Assembly (NCBI GenBank): GCA_023395735.1
Contig: JAEWYI010000116.1
Span: 1 to 48,173, forward strand
Direction: 5' to 3'
Source: Cyanobacteria bacterium OH_SFB_17
GTDB taxonomy: Bacteria; Cyanobacteriota; Vampirovibrionia; Gastranaerophilales; Gastranaerophilaceae
Length of the DNA stretch: 48,173 nucleotides
Part shown: in pieces, positions 1-7,550 of the stretch
How the letters are laid out: each line of letters begins with the position of its first letter
Position numbering within the stretch: position 1 is the first letter of the stretch
Position numbers and translations under genes: made by a program
The notes under the pieces: model-generated
Seen by the model: only the letters and a program-made list of their open reading frames with translations
Databases searched by the model: none
What the model was told of the DNA's origin: nothing

Positions 1-585
1 GTATTGGAAAACTTAATCGACAAAGTTGACAACATTATCATCGGCGGCGGTATGACTTATACTTTCGTAAAAGCTGATGGATTCAGCGTTGGAAACTCAA
101 TCTGCGAAGAAGACCAAATCGACACAGCAAAAGCTATCGTTAAAAAAGCAGCAGAAAAAGGCGTCAAGCTTGTAATGGCTGACGATGTTCTTATTTCTGA
201 CGATTTTTCAGAAACTGCTAACACTAAAGTTGTTGATGCAAACGAAATTCCTGATGGATGGGAAGGTGTTGACGCCGGCGACAAAACTATAGAAAAATTT
301 GCTAACGTTATTAAAGAATCAAAAACAATTCTTTGGAACGGACCTATCGGCGCGTTTGAAATTGAACCGTTCACAAAAGGAACAAAAGCTATGGCACTTG
401 CTGTTCAAGAAGCAACAAAAAATGGTGCGGTTAGCGTTCTTGGCGGTGGCGATACAGTTGCAGCGGTTAAAAAATACAAATTGGATCCTGCTTCATTCAC
501 TCACATCTCTACAGGCGGCGGTGCTTCTTTAGAATTTATCGAAGGAAAAACTCTTCCTGGTGTTGATGCACTAGATAACAAATAG
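1..585 (+). CDS. pgk: Phosphoglycerate kinase, C-terminal half (5'-truncated by window edge)
   Basis: Glycolytic enzyme transferring the acyl phosphate of 1,3-bisphosphoglycerate to ADP in the cytoplasm. The reading frame is open from base 1, so the gene enters from outside and only about 194 C-terminal residues are visible. The nucleotide-binding C-domain is clear: IIGGGMTYTF near the start, a WNGPIGAFE segment in the middle, the GGGDTVAAV loop, and the C-terminal ISTGGGASLEFIEGKTLPG signature of the family. The TTG at base 4 is an internal leucine codon, not a start. A strong intrinsic terminator follows 15 nt after the stop, so the next gene is a separate transcription unit. The identification is secure. 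Confidence 0.97.
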   Translation, partial: VLENLIDKVDNIIIGGGMTYTFVKADGFSVGNSICEEDQIDTAKAIVKKAAEKGVKLVMADDVLISDDFSETANTKVVDANEIPDGWEGVDAGDKTIEKFANVIKESKTILWNGPIGAFEIEPFTKGTKAMALAVQEATKNGAVSVLGGGDTVAAVKKYKLDPASFTHISTGGGASLEFIEGKTLPGVDALDNK

Positions 586-600
586 TTTTCTATAAACAAC

Positions 601-648
601 AAAAAAGAAATAGGCGCGGGCGATGCCCGCGCCTATTTCTTTTTTTTA
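601..648 (+). terminator. Intrinsic terminator of pgk
   Basis: A perfect 21-bp inverted repeat (601-621 with 625-645) whose loop is only GAT, GC-rich at its tip and A-rich/T-rich at its base, followed by further T residues. The 3' arm itself supplies the U-tract. It has the same AGAAATAGGCGC-type core as the terminator at 11817-11855. Confidence 0.93.
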
Positions 649-671
649 TTAACAGCCACAAAAATCAACTA

Positions 672-700
672 TTGAAATATTACCATGCTCCTTCTATAAT
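672..700 (+). promoter_or_regulatory. Sigma70-type promoter of the alcohol dehydrogenase-U32 operon
   Basis: TTGAAA (672-677) and TATAAT (695-700) are separated by exactly 17 bp, close to a consensus housekeeping promoter. It lies between the pgk terminator and the AAGGAG ribosome-binding site at 724-729, giving a leader of about 30 nt. Confidence 0.8.
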
Positions 701-735
701 AGGCATAAAGGTTTATATTAAGAAAGGAGCAAACT

Positions 736-1944
736 ATGTGGTCAGAGGATATTAATATAGAAGAAATTAAAGAGATTAGAACAAGGACAACTGTTTATTT
801 TGGAATCGGAGCTATTGAAAAAATTGAAGACATAGCTAAAGATTTAAAATCAAAAGGAATAAACAAAGTTATTGTAATGTCAGGAAGAAGTGCCTATAAA
901 ATTACAGGCGCATGGGATTATGTTGAAAAGGCCCTCAAAAACAATTCAATCGGCTACATAAATTTTGACAAAGTTACACCAAATCCTACGACACATCAAG
1001 TCGATGAAGCGACAAAAATGGCTAAAGAATTTGGCGCACAGGCAGTAATTGCAATTGGCGGCGGGTCTCCAACAGATGCAGCTAAAAGTGTTGCGGTTTT
1101 ATTGAAAAATCCAGACAAAAATTGTACACAACTTTACGAATTTGAATTTAGTCCTACAGAAGCTGCGCCTATTGTATCTATAAACCTAACACACGGAACA
1201 GGAACGGAAACAAACAGATTTGCTGTTGTAACCATTCCTGAAAAAAACTTTAAACCTGCAATCGCCTACGATTGCATCTATCCAATGTATGCAATCGATG
1301 ATCCTCAGCTGATGACAAAACTTTCACCTGAACAGACTCGATTTGTATCAATCGATGCAGTAAACCACGTCATTGAAGCTGCGACTTCCAAGGCTACATC
1401 ACCTTTTGCAGTAACTTTAGCTAGAGAAACAATAAAATTGGTAAGCAAATATCTTCCTGCGGCAATAAAAAACCCGATGGATTTAGAAGCAAGATATTTC
1501 TTATCTTATGCTGCATTGCTGGGCGGAGTCTGCTTTGACAATGGTCTTTTACATTATACACACGCGCTTGAACACCCTCTTAGCGGAGTGAAACCTGAAC
1601 TTTCACACGGGTTGGGGCTTGCAATTCTTCTACCGGGGGTTATCGTGAACATTTACGATGAATGTCCTAACATTCTTGCTGACATACTAAAACCGATTGC
1701 TCCGCTTCTAAAAGGTGAAAAAGGTGAAGCTGAATTAGCTGGAAAAGCGATAGAAAGATGGCTTGCAGAAGTCGGTGTTACACAAAAACTTGAAGATGAA
1801 GGTTTTACAAAGGCTGATATTCCAAAACTTGTTGATTTAACTTTCACAACACCTTCTTTAGGACTTTTATTGAGCATGGCTCCAAACGAAGCTACTAAGG
1901 AAAAAGTTCAAGCAATCTACGAATATTCTTTCAGAGATAACTAA
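736..1944 (+). CDS. Iron-containing alcohol dehydrogenase family protein
   Basis: An NAD(P)-dependent, metal-activated group III alcohol dehydrogenase of 402 aa, a normal length for the family, presumably cytoplasmic and interconverting an alcohol and its aldehyde. The dinucleotide-binding GGGSPTDAAK is at about residues 108-117 and GTGTE at 154-158. Probable metal ligands are D207, H211, H276 or H280, and H291 (in SHGLG), matching the Asp-His-His-His set of the family. Substrate cannot be told; butanol-, propanediol- and lactaldehyde-type enzymes all fit. The start is supported by AAGGAG 6 nt upstream and by the promoter at 672-700. Its stop overlaps the next start as TAATG, so the U32 protein is probably translated by coupling. 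Confidence 0.9.
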   Translation: MWSEDINIEEIKEIRTRTTVYFGIGAIEKIEDIAKDLKSKGINKVIVMSGRSAYKITGAWDYVEKALKNNSIGYINFDKVTPNPTTHQVDEATKMAKEFGAQAVIAIGGGSPTDAAKSVAVLLKNPDKNCTQLYEFEFSPTEAAPIVSINLTHGTGTETNRFAVVTIPEKNFKPAIAYDCIYPMYAIDDPQLMTKLSPEQTRFVSIDAVNHVIEAATSKATSPFAVTLARETIKLVSKYLPAAIKNPMDLEARYFLSYAALLGGVCFDNGLLHYTHALEHPLSGVKPELSHGLGLAILLPGVIVNIYDECPNILADILKPIAPLLKGEKGEAELAGKAIERWLAEVGVTQKLEDEGFTKADIPKLVDLTFTTPSLGLLLSMAPNEATKEKVQAIYEYSFRDN

Positions 1945-3722
1945 TGAACAAAAAAGTAGAACTTTTAGCACCAGCAAAAAACAAAACCTGCGCATTTGCA
2001 GCGATTGACAGTGGTGCTGATGCAATTTATATCGGAGCAAGCGAATTTGGAGCAAGGAAAAACGTTCCGAATTCGCTTGAAGACATAAAAGAAATTGTTG
2101 ACTATGCCCACAAATTTGATGTGAAGGTTTATATCGCTCTAAACACAATACTAACAGACTCTGAAATTGAAAGAGCAGAAAAATTAATTGCCAAGCTCGA
2201 AAAAATTGGAATAGATGCTCTGATAATCCAAGATTTTGGATTAATTGAAATTGCACAAAGATACAAAATACCAATACATGCAAGCACACAGTGCGATAAC
2301 AGAACAGTTGAAAAAGTAAAAATGCTTGAAGATATTGGATTTACTAGAGTAGTTTTAGCCAGAGAACTTTCACTTGAAGAAATTGAAGCGATAAAAAAGC
2401 AAACAAAAACAGAGCTTGAATGTTTTATTCACGGAGCACTTTGCGTTTCATACAGCGGACAATGCTATTTAAGCTACCTTTTAGGTGGACGTTCGGCAAA
2501 TCGTGGCGAATGTGCTCAGCCTTGCAGAAAAAAATACTCGCTGGTTTCGCAAAACGGAGAAGTTATAGCCCAAAATGAACATTTACTTTGCCTGAAAGAT
2601 TTTAACGCCGAAAAACACATTAAAAAAATGGCAGAAATCGGAGTAACATCTTTTAAAATCGAAGGCAGGCTAAAAGACGAAAACTACGTAAAAAATACTG
2701 TTTCATATTATCGAAAATTAATCGATAAATTAGAATTAGGAAAGACATCTTCAGGTATTATTTCAACAGATTTTGAACCAAAACTCGAAAAAAGTTTCAA
2801 TAGAGGATTCACTGATTATTTTTTAAGTGGAAAAAGAAGCGAAATCTTTTCTTTTCAAACTCCAAAAGCTATAGGTGAATTTATCGGCGATGTAAAAACC
2901 ATCACCAAAGATTATCTTGAACTTTCAAACAAAACAGATCTTCACCCCCAAGATGGGATTTGCTTTGATGCAGGAAAAGAATACTCAGGTTTTTTGATTA
3001 ATAAAATCGATGGCACAAAAATATTCCCTAACAAAATGCCTAAAGAGTTGAAAAAAGGAGATAAATTATACAGAAATACGGATTCTGAGTTTGAATTTAA
3101 ACTGAAAAACTCCAAAACCACAAGAAAAATTCCTGTAAAAATTATATTTAAAGATAAACTGATACAAGCGCTTGACGGGCAAAACAGAATTTGTGAAATT
3201 CAATATAATTACGAAGAAACAGCGCAAAATCAAGAGAAAATGAAATCAAATATTATTACCCAATTCAAAAAAAGCGGTAATTCTATGTTTGAAGTCAATG
3301 ATATCGAAACAGACAACTTCAAGCTGCCGTTTTTACCTGTATCAGCTTTAAATAGCCTACGCCGAGACCTCTTGGACAAAATGGAATCGGAAAGACTAAA
3401 AAGCTACATCCCTCAAAGAATAGAATATAATCAGACAAGTAAAAATCTAAACTTTGGCCAAATTACAGATTTTAGACTAAATGTTTTAAACAAAAAAGCT
3501 AAACAATTTTATGAAAAAATCGGAATTCAAATTAACGCACTTGCGCTGGAAAGTAAAAATCAACCCAACTCAAAAATATGCGCAATGCAAACCAAGCACT
3601 GCCTAAAGTATGCATTTGGGCTTTGCAAATCCACCAAAAAACTTTTCTTGGTGGATGAAAAAGGTAAAAAGTTTGAACTTCAATTCGATTGTGAAAAATG
3701 CGAAATGAAAATTATTTTTTAG
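1944..3722 (+). CDS. Peptidase U32 family protein (RlhA/TrhP/UbiU superfamily)
   Basis: A 592-aa cytoplasmic protein of the U32 family. Several characterised members are not proteases but iron-sulfur proteins that hydroxylate rRNA, tRNA or ubiquinone precursors. The family signature runs from about residue 157 to 177 (E-x-E-C-F-I-H-G-A-L-C...G-Q-C), with C167, C174, C190 and C194 in the region where the 4Fe-4S ligands lie. The long C-terminal half and a final cysteine cluster (TKHC...GLC, then CEKCEM at the very end) match the long U32 form with a DUF3656-type extension, as in RlhA, which is slightly longer. An rRNA-modification role is inference. The gene overlaps the alcohol dehydrogenase stop by 1 nt, and its 3' end overlaps the convergent gene at 3712 by 11 nt. 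Confidence 0.88.
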   Translation: MNKKVELLAPAKNKTCAFAAIDSGADAIYIGASEFGARKNVPNSLEDIKEIVDYAHKFDVKVYIALNTILTDSEIERAEKLIAKLEKIGIDALIIQDFGLIEIAQRYKIPIHASTQCDNRTVEKVKMLEDIGFTRVVLARELSLEEIEAIKKQTKTELECFIHGALCVSYSGQCYLSYLLGGRSANRGECAQPCRKKYSLVSQNGEVIAQNEHLLCLKDFNAEKHIKKMAEIGVTSFKIEGRLKDENYVKNTVSYYRKLIDKLELGKTSSGIISTDFEPKLEKSFNRGFTDYFLSGKRSEIFSFQTPKAIGEFIGDVKTITKDYLELSNKTDLHPQDGICFDAGKEYSGFLINKIDGTKIFPNKMPKELKKGDKLYRNTDSEFEFKLKNSKTTRKIPVKIIFKDKLIQALDGQNRICEIQYNYEETAQNQEKMKSNIITQFKKSGNSMFEVNDIETDNFKLPFLPVSALNSLRRDLLDKMESERLKSYIPQRIEYNQTSKNLNFGQITDFRLNVLNKKAKQFYEKIGIQINALALESKNQPNSKICAMQTKHCLKYAFGLCKSTKKLFLVDEKGKKFELQFDCEKCEMKIIF

Positions 3723-4266
3723 GAATAGTGATTACTAAAGAATTTCCTTTCTTTTCTTTTTTAATCATCTTTTCATCAACTTTTCCGCTTAACAAAAACA
3801 CTTGTTGCAATTGAGACATGCTATATTCATTTTTGTTATCGTTGTTATAGTGAGCGTTAACAAAAGCTTTGTTTCCGCGAACTTTGACTTTTACATTATT
3901 AATGTCATTATTAAAAGGTTTTAAATCAACCGTAATCTTATAAGCATCGTTTGTTTCAACAGTTTTTATGCCTGTATTACTTACAAAAACAAACCTCGCA
4001 TTTTTCATTCTGCGCTCATACATGTGCTCAATGGCATCTTCTGCTTTGTCAAAAAATTCTTCTTGCGCCTCTATCATTTTATCCGCATCATCAAAATCTG
4101 CAGGCATAGGCGGATGTCCGCTTCTCATGTGGGGAGGAAGCTGAGATATTCCAATGATAGTATTGTCCTGAGGCTTGTTAAATATAATCAAAGAGGCCAA
4201 AAACGAACCAATAAGCGCTGCGGCTACGGTACTTGCCAACAATATAACAAAATTTTTCTTATCCAT
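3712..4266 (-). CDS. Membrane-anchored protein with alpha-crystallin (Hsp20)-like C-terminal domain
   Basis: 184 aa. A single hydrophobic segment at about residues 6-30 follows KKN, so the protein is predicted to be inner-membrane-anchored with the rest outside the cytoplasm. A Pro/Met/His-rich stretch (about 43-60) and an acidic helical segment (about 60-90) lead to a beta-rich C-terminus. The last part, in which VFLLSGKVDEKMIKKE is followed by NSLVITIPKK, follows the pattern of the last strands of small heat-shock proteins (SLP..VDxxxIKA..xNGVLTVTIPK). No family was confirmed by search. A ribosome-binding site (GGAG) precedes the ATG. It is the third gene of a probable minus-strand cluster after hsp20 and the 52-aa membrane protein, which supports an envelope-stress role by context only. 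Confidence 0.6.
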   Translation of the reverse strand: MDKKNFVILLASTVAAALIGSFLASLIIFNKPQDNTIIGISQLPPHMRSGHPPMPADFDDADKMIEAQEEFFDKAEDAIEHMYERRMKNARFVFVSNTGIKTVETNDAYKITVDLKPFNNDINNVKVKVRGNKAFVNAHYNNDNKNEYSMSQLQQVFLLSGKVDEKMIKKEKKGNSLVITIPKK

Positions 4267-4362
4267 GTATAAGCTCTCCTATATCTATTACAGATTCATT
4301 ATAATCCAAAAATATACATCAAAAATTAATCAATCAAGCTAGATAATTTGACTAATGAATTT

Positions 4363-4521
4363 TCACTTTAAAACCGAAACAAAAATTTCTCTAAACCTTT
4401 CCTTAAAATCAGAAAAAATAGGCTTTATCAAAAAATCGCTTAAAAAATTATGCATCACACCTATTAGCAAAACTAAAACTGAAAAAATTATAATCACAAA
4501 ACTGAATTTGTTTTTATTCAT
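4363..4521 (-). CDS. Small single-span membrane protein (52 aa)
   Basis: An ORF read from intergenic DNA: ATG at 4521, TGA at 4363. The protein begins MNKNKFS, continues with a strongly hydrophobic stretch of about 16 residues (VIIIFSVLVLLIGVM) and ends with a basic/aromatic amphipathic tail (KERFREIFVSVLK). A good ribosome-binding site, GAGGAG, lies 8 nt before the ATG. It sits between hsp20 (upstream) and the membrane-anchored Hsp20-like gene (downstream), all on the minus strand. Topology N-in with a short C-terminal tail is inferred from the lysines. I do not recognise a family. The reality of the gene rests on the RBS, composition and position. Confidence 0.6.
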   Translation of the reverse strand: MNKNKFSFVIIIFSVLVLLIGVMHNFLSDFLIKPIFSDFKERFREIFVSVLK

Positions 4522-4554
4522 GCATTACACTCCTCAACAACTAGCTATTCCACA

Positions 4555-4583
4555 CGGCGCAAAGGGGTTCACCCTTTGCGCCG
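4555..4583. terminator. GC-rich hairpin between hsp20 and the 52-aa gene
   Basis: A perfect 12-bp stem (CGGCGCAAAGGG at 4555-4566 with its complement at 4572-4583) and a 5-nt loop. The only T-run lies on the plus side (4586-4590), whereas the flanking genes are on the minus strand. In the minus-strand transcript it would be a stable intercistronic hairpin without a U-tract: perhaps an mRNA-stabilising element or a weak attenuator rather than a full terminator. Confidence 0.5.
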
Positions 4584-4591
4584 CATTTTTC

Positions 4592-5041
4592 CTATAAATT
4601 AATTTTAATTTTATTATTTTCGTTTTCGCTTTTTTTCATTGTAAGAGTCAAGACTCCATCGCTATAATCAGCTTTTACATCTTTGTAATCTATTTTTTCA
4701 GGAAGTGAAATTGTTCTTGAAAAATTTCCTCTGCAAAATTCTGAACGGTGAATTAAGTCTTTGTTTTCTTCGTACTCAACTTTACAAACTCCAGAGATAT
4801 TGACCTGTTCTTCGCTTACTTCAATGTTTAAATCTTCTTTTTTCATGCCAGGGGTCATGACTTTCAGGATAAAAGTGTTATCGCGTTCTACAAGCTCTAT
4901 CGGCATCTGCAAAAGACCTTCTTCACCTTGATAAGGTTTAAAAGAGGTGAAAAATCTATTCACCAGATTTTCAAATTCATCAAGCTGATTCCATGCTCTG
5001 TTGTCAGCTAAGTTTGTGTTTCTCAAAATTAAACTTCTCAT
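4592..5041 (-). CDS. Small heat-shock protein, Hsp20/alpha-crystallin family
   Basis: A 149-aa ATP-independent holdase chaperone, normal in size for a bacterial Hsp20. The alpha-crystallin domain spans about residues 45-140: FILKVMTPGMKKEDLNIEVS, then a SEFCRGNFSRTISLPEKID segment and the final GVLTLTMKK strand, all typical. The N-terminal arm carries the usual FENLVNRFFTSF-type helix. Start at 5041 is supported by AGGAGG about 9 nt upstream. It is the first gene of a minus-strand cluster with two membrane proteins, one of which has a similar C-terminal domain. No CIRCE element was seen upstream; a short CGTTAA inverted repeat lies at 5137-5155. Confidence 0.95.
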   Translation of the reverse strand: MRSLILRNTNLADNRAWNQLDEFENLVNRFFTSFKPYQGEEGLLQMPIELVERDNTFILKVMTPGMKKEDLNIEVSEEQVNISGVCKVEYEENKDLIHRSEFCRGNFSRTISLPEKIDYKDVKADYSDGVLTLTMKKSENENNKIKINL

Positions 5042-5136
5042 GGGCTATTCCTCCTATATTTTGAAATTCACTCTATATTATTATTTATAGCATTATTTTA
5101 ATTAATTCTTGAAATTTTTAATATTTTTTTAATACA

Positions 5137-5155
5137 CGTTAAGAAATGATTAACG
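5137..5155. promoter_or_regulatory. Inverted repeat in the hsp20/PSFG-gene divergent region
   Basis: CGTTAA (5137-5142) and TTAACG (5150-5155) form a 6-bp inverted repeat with a 7-nt spacer, in the AT-rich region between two divergent genes. It has the size and symmetry of a repressor site, but arms this short can arise by chance. Confidence 0.25.
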
Positions 5156-5265
5156 CTACTATTGGGGCATTTTATGTAAAAAAATGTAAAAAAACCAAAG
5201 AATATAATTTTATAAAAAAATTTCAGTGTATACTTGTATATATTATAAACGTAGTAAGGAAACCC

Positions 5266-5832
5266 TTGAGAGTCAATAATAAAACACAATACAAACCGAG
5301 TTTTGGGCTAAAATATATTGGAATGTCTAATGAACTAAAAAAAACTGCTAACCTATTAGGTCGCAATTCTCTTGATAACGATATTAAACTTTTTTGCGAA
5401 TATGCAGAAAAAAAAGGAGTTACAGGAACTTTTAGAATAACAGATATAGTTTCAACCTTTAATCCACTTTATCCACCCAAATCTGTTAAAATTATAGAAA
5501 TGGATAAAGTGAAAGAAGTTGCTTTTATTTTAGGACTTAAAGGTTTCCCCAACCCCGAACATAAAGCAAAACGTCTGATTGCTTTCACTCATGTTTCACA
5601 CTACAGTATAGATCCTAAGGAAAATAAATTGCTAAGAAACGAATTATTAAACCGAAAAGAGTGTAAATTATTTTATAGTCTTACAGACCTTAAAGAAAAT
5701 GGCAAATCTGGACAATCAGCGGTTATGAAAAACGCAATCAAACTACCATATAACTCTGATATTACTAAGACACTAAGAGCACACTTTAATAAATTATTAG
5801 GACATGATCCACGCACTATAGGTGAGTTATAA
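5266..5832 (+). CDS. Orphan protein with N-terminal PSFG motif
   Basis: I do not recognise a family. The chosen start is TTG at 5266, because AAGGA lies 5 nt upstream and the reading frame further upstream (from 5146) is very AT-rich and unlike protein. The 188-aa product starts with RVNNKTQYKPSFGLKYIG. The PSFG motif at about residues 12-15 resembles the N-termini of the proteins at 44372 and 47634. The rest is mixed alpha/beta, basic, without membrane segments or signal peptide, and contains a repeated NELLNRKECKLFYSLTDL-type helical stretch. Monocistronic between hsp20 (divergent) and miaA (convergent). Function unknown. Confidence 0.7.
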   Translation: MRVNNKTQYKPSFGLKYIGMSNELKKTANLLGRNSLDNDIKLFCEYAEKKGVTGTFRITDIVSTFNPLYPPKSVKIIEMDKVKEVAFILGLKGFPNPEHKAKRLIAFTHVSHYSIDPKENKLLRNELLNRKECKLFYSLTDLKENGKSGQSAVMKNAIKLPYNSDITKTLRAHFNKLLGHDPRTIGEL

Positions 5833-5854
5833 TCTTTAAAACAAAATAAATATA

Positions 5855-6727
5855 TTAATCAATAATCTTCCAGTTGATAACTTTGTTTCGTCTAAACCAA
5901 GTCAGCTGACGTTTTGCATAACGTCTTGAATTTTGCTTCATTCTAAAAACTGCATCTTCAAGAGAGCAATTCCCGTCAAGATATTCAAGGATTTCTTGAT
6001 AACCTATGGTATTTACAAAATTATTAATTCTTCCGTGTTTTTCTAAAAGATTTTTTGTCTCATCTATCAATCCAAGACTCAGCATCTTATCAACTCGAGA
6101 ATTAATCCTATCATAAAGGATTTTTCTATCTGAAGTCGTCAGCCCAATCCATTCAACGTCGTATTCCAAGTCCTTTTTACCTGCAGCTTGAGAATGCGGA
6201 CGATTTAAGTTCTTTGAAACCTCAATCGCTCTTATTATTTTAACTTTATTATTAAAATGAATTTTTTCAGCGCTTACATAATCAAGTTCTTTAAGCATTT
6301 GATGAAGTTCTTGAACATCTTTTTTTTCAAGCTCGCTTCTCAGTTCATAATCAGGCTCGACTCTTGGCAAATCATAATCTTCCAACAAAATTCTAAAATA
6401 CAAACCTGTTCCACCTGCAATTATTGGAGTTTTACCTTTGCTTGTGATTTTTTCTATTGCAACTTTAGCGTCATCATAAAAATTTGCAACACTATAATCA
6501 ACCTCTGGCTCAACAATATCAACCAAATGATGCTCAACACCCTGCATCTCCTCTTTTGTAGGCTTTGCAGAGGCTATATCAAAACCTTTGTAAACCAACC
6601 TTGAGTCAGCAGAAATTATTTCGCCATTAAACTTCTTCGCTAGGTCTATCGCAAACTTCGTCTTGCCCGAAGCTGTCGGTCCCACTATCGCTATCACTTT
6701 TGTCTTTTTTGTTGATTGCATCTTCAT
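5855..6727 (-). CDS. miaA: tRNA dimethylallyltransferase
   Basis: Transfers a dimethylallyl group to N6 of adenosine 37 in tRNAs reading UNN codons. 290 aa, a typical length. The P-loop GPTASGKT is at residues 16-23, followed by the family's ISADSRLVYKGFDIASAKP block (Q is replaced by L in the usual ADSxQVY), GGTGLYFR in the middle, and the C-terminal TIGYQE and KQNSRRYAKRQLTWFRR segments. The first 101 nt overlap the 3' end of the upstream membrane-protein gene in another frame; ATG 6721 is an alternative start that still overlaps. There is no clear Shine-Dalgarno sequence, so translation is probably coupled or initiated at a weak site. Confidence 0.95.
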   Translation of the reverse strand: MKMQSTKKTKVIAIVGPTASGKTKFAIDLAKKFNGEIISADSRLVYKGFDIASAKPTKEEMQGVEHHLVDIVEPEVDYSVANFYDDAKVAIEKITSKGKTPIIAGGTGLYFRILLEDYDLPRVEPDYELRSELEKKDVQELHQMLKELDYVSAEKIHFNNKVKIIRAIEVSKNLNRPHSQAAGKKDLEYDVEWIGLTTSDRKILYDRINSRVDKMLSLGLIDETKNLLEKHGRINNFVNTIGYQEILEYLDGNCSLEDAVFRMKQNSRRYAKRQLTWFRRNKVINWKIID

Positions 6728-7529
6728 AATATAAAAATACTAACACAACAACGTAAACAACAAAATAGAAATATACAAGCATTGATACAAAGTATAATAT
6801 TGAATTTATTGCTGAAATACTATTAAATATTGAAACCACAAAGTTTAATACTGAAATATATACAAACAAAATTATTACAGACAACAAGTTTTTGAAAGTA
6901 ACTTTCAATGCTCTGAAAAAAGCTAAAAACGGATTTTTCGTCCTGAACATAATCTCTGGAGTCCACAACATCGTGAAAAAAGAATGTAATGATGAAAAAG
7001 CCAAAATCAAAAAATTCCATAAATTCAATTTCACCAACTGATCCATTGGCAAAGACGTTATAAGAGATTTCATCTGAGCCGGCGACTGAAGCGCACCCAA
7101 AATTTGATCAAGAGTAATATTAACTTTTCCGATAAAATGGATACCGATAACATAAGCTATCGCGCCCATAAAAACGAAAAATAGCACATAAAAAATAATA
7201 CAGCCGATAAAAGACAAAAAATATTCACCGACTCCGCTTGGAATCTCTTTCAACAAAGCAAACGAAGCTTTGGTTTTATCTTCATCCAAAATAAATTCTC
7301 TTTTATTAAGTTCAACGGCCTTTTTTACCATATAAAGCCATCCTGCAAAAAAAGCAGAAACCATAAACAAAGTTGTCACAACAAGAAGAATCACAGAAAA
7401 AACGTTGTCCGGAGCTTTTTGAGCAACCTCAATATACACAACAAACAAAAGTAAAAACAACACAAGTGGAGTCGTAAGTATTATATTTTCATTTGTTATT
7501 TTAAATGATTTTTGAAAAAGTTTAATCAT
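6627..7529 (-). CDS. Polytopic membrane protein with acidic cytoplasmic tail
   Basis: 300 aa with about six hydrophobic segments (roughly residues 18-36, 46-68, 105-130, 165-185, 215-235 and 240-266), separated by short loops. It resembles the DUF4013/YciC-like multi-span proteins in general layout, but I cannot name the family. The C-terminal 34 residues are hydrophilic (KDKSDSDSGTDSFGQD...) and are encoded inside the overlap with miaA. RBS AAGGGAG lies just upstream of the ATG at 7529. It sits 21 nt after the dehydratase-related gene, so probably in one operon from 10810 down to 5855. Role unknown. Confidence 0.75.
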   Translation of the reverse strand: MIKLFQKSFKITNENIILTTPLVLFLLLFVVYIEVAQKAPDNVFSVILLVVTTLFMVSAFFAGWLYMVKKAVELNKREFILDEDKTKASFALLKEIPSGVGEYFLSFIGCIIFYVLFFVFMGAIAYVIGIHFIGKVNITLDQILGALQSPAQMKSLITSLPMDQLVKLNLWNFLILAFSSLHSFFTMLWTPEIMFRTKNPFLAFFRALKVTFKNLLSVIILFVYISVLNFVVSIFNSISAINSILYFVSMLVYFYFVVYVVVLVFLYYEDAINKKDKSDSDSGTDSFGQDEVCDRPSEEV

Positions 7530-7550
7530 AAGTTCTCCCTTAAATTTAAA

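Noticed and set aside
1867..2289. Minus-strand 140-codon ORF inside the U32 gene
   Set aside because: Antisense shadow of a strong family gene; composition is that of the reverse complement of Glu/Lys codons.
4355..4597. Plus-strand 80-codon ORF
   Set aside because: Covers a hairpin and the antisense of the 52-aa gene; no RBS and a simple-sequence composition.
5146..5265. N-terminal extension of the PSFG-motif gene
   Set aside because: Extremely AT/Lys/Tyr-rich, no RBS at ATG 5146; TTG 5266 has AAGGA at good spacing.
5098..5289. Minus-strand 63-codon ORF upstream of hsp20
   Set aside because: Phe/Ile/Tyr-rich reverse complement of AT-rich DNA, no RBS.
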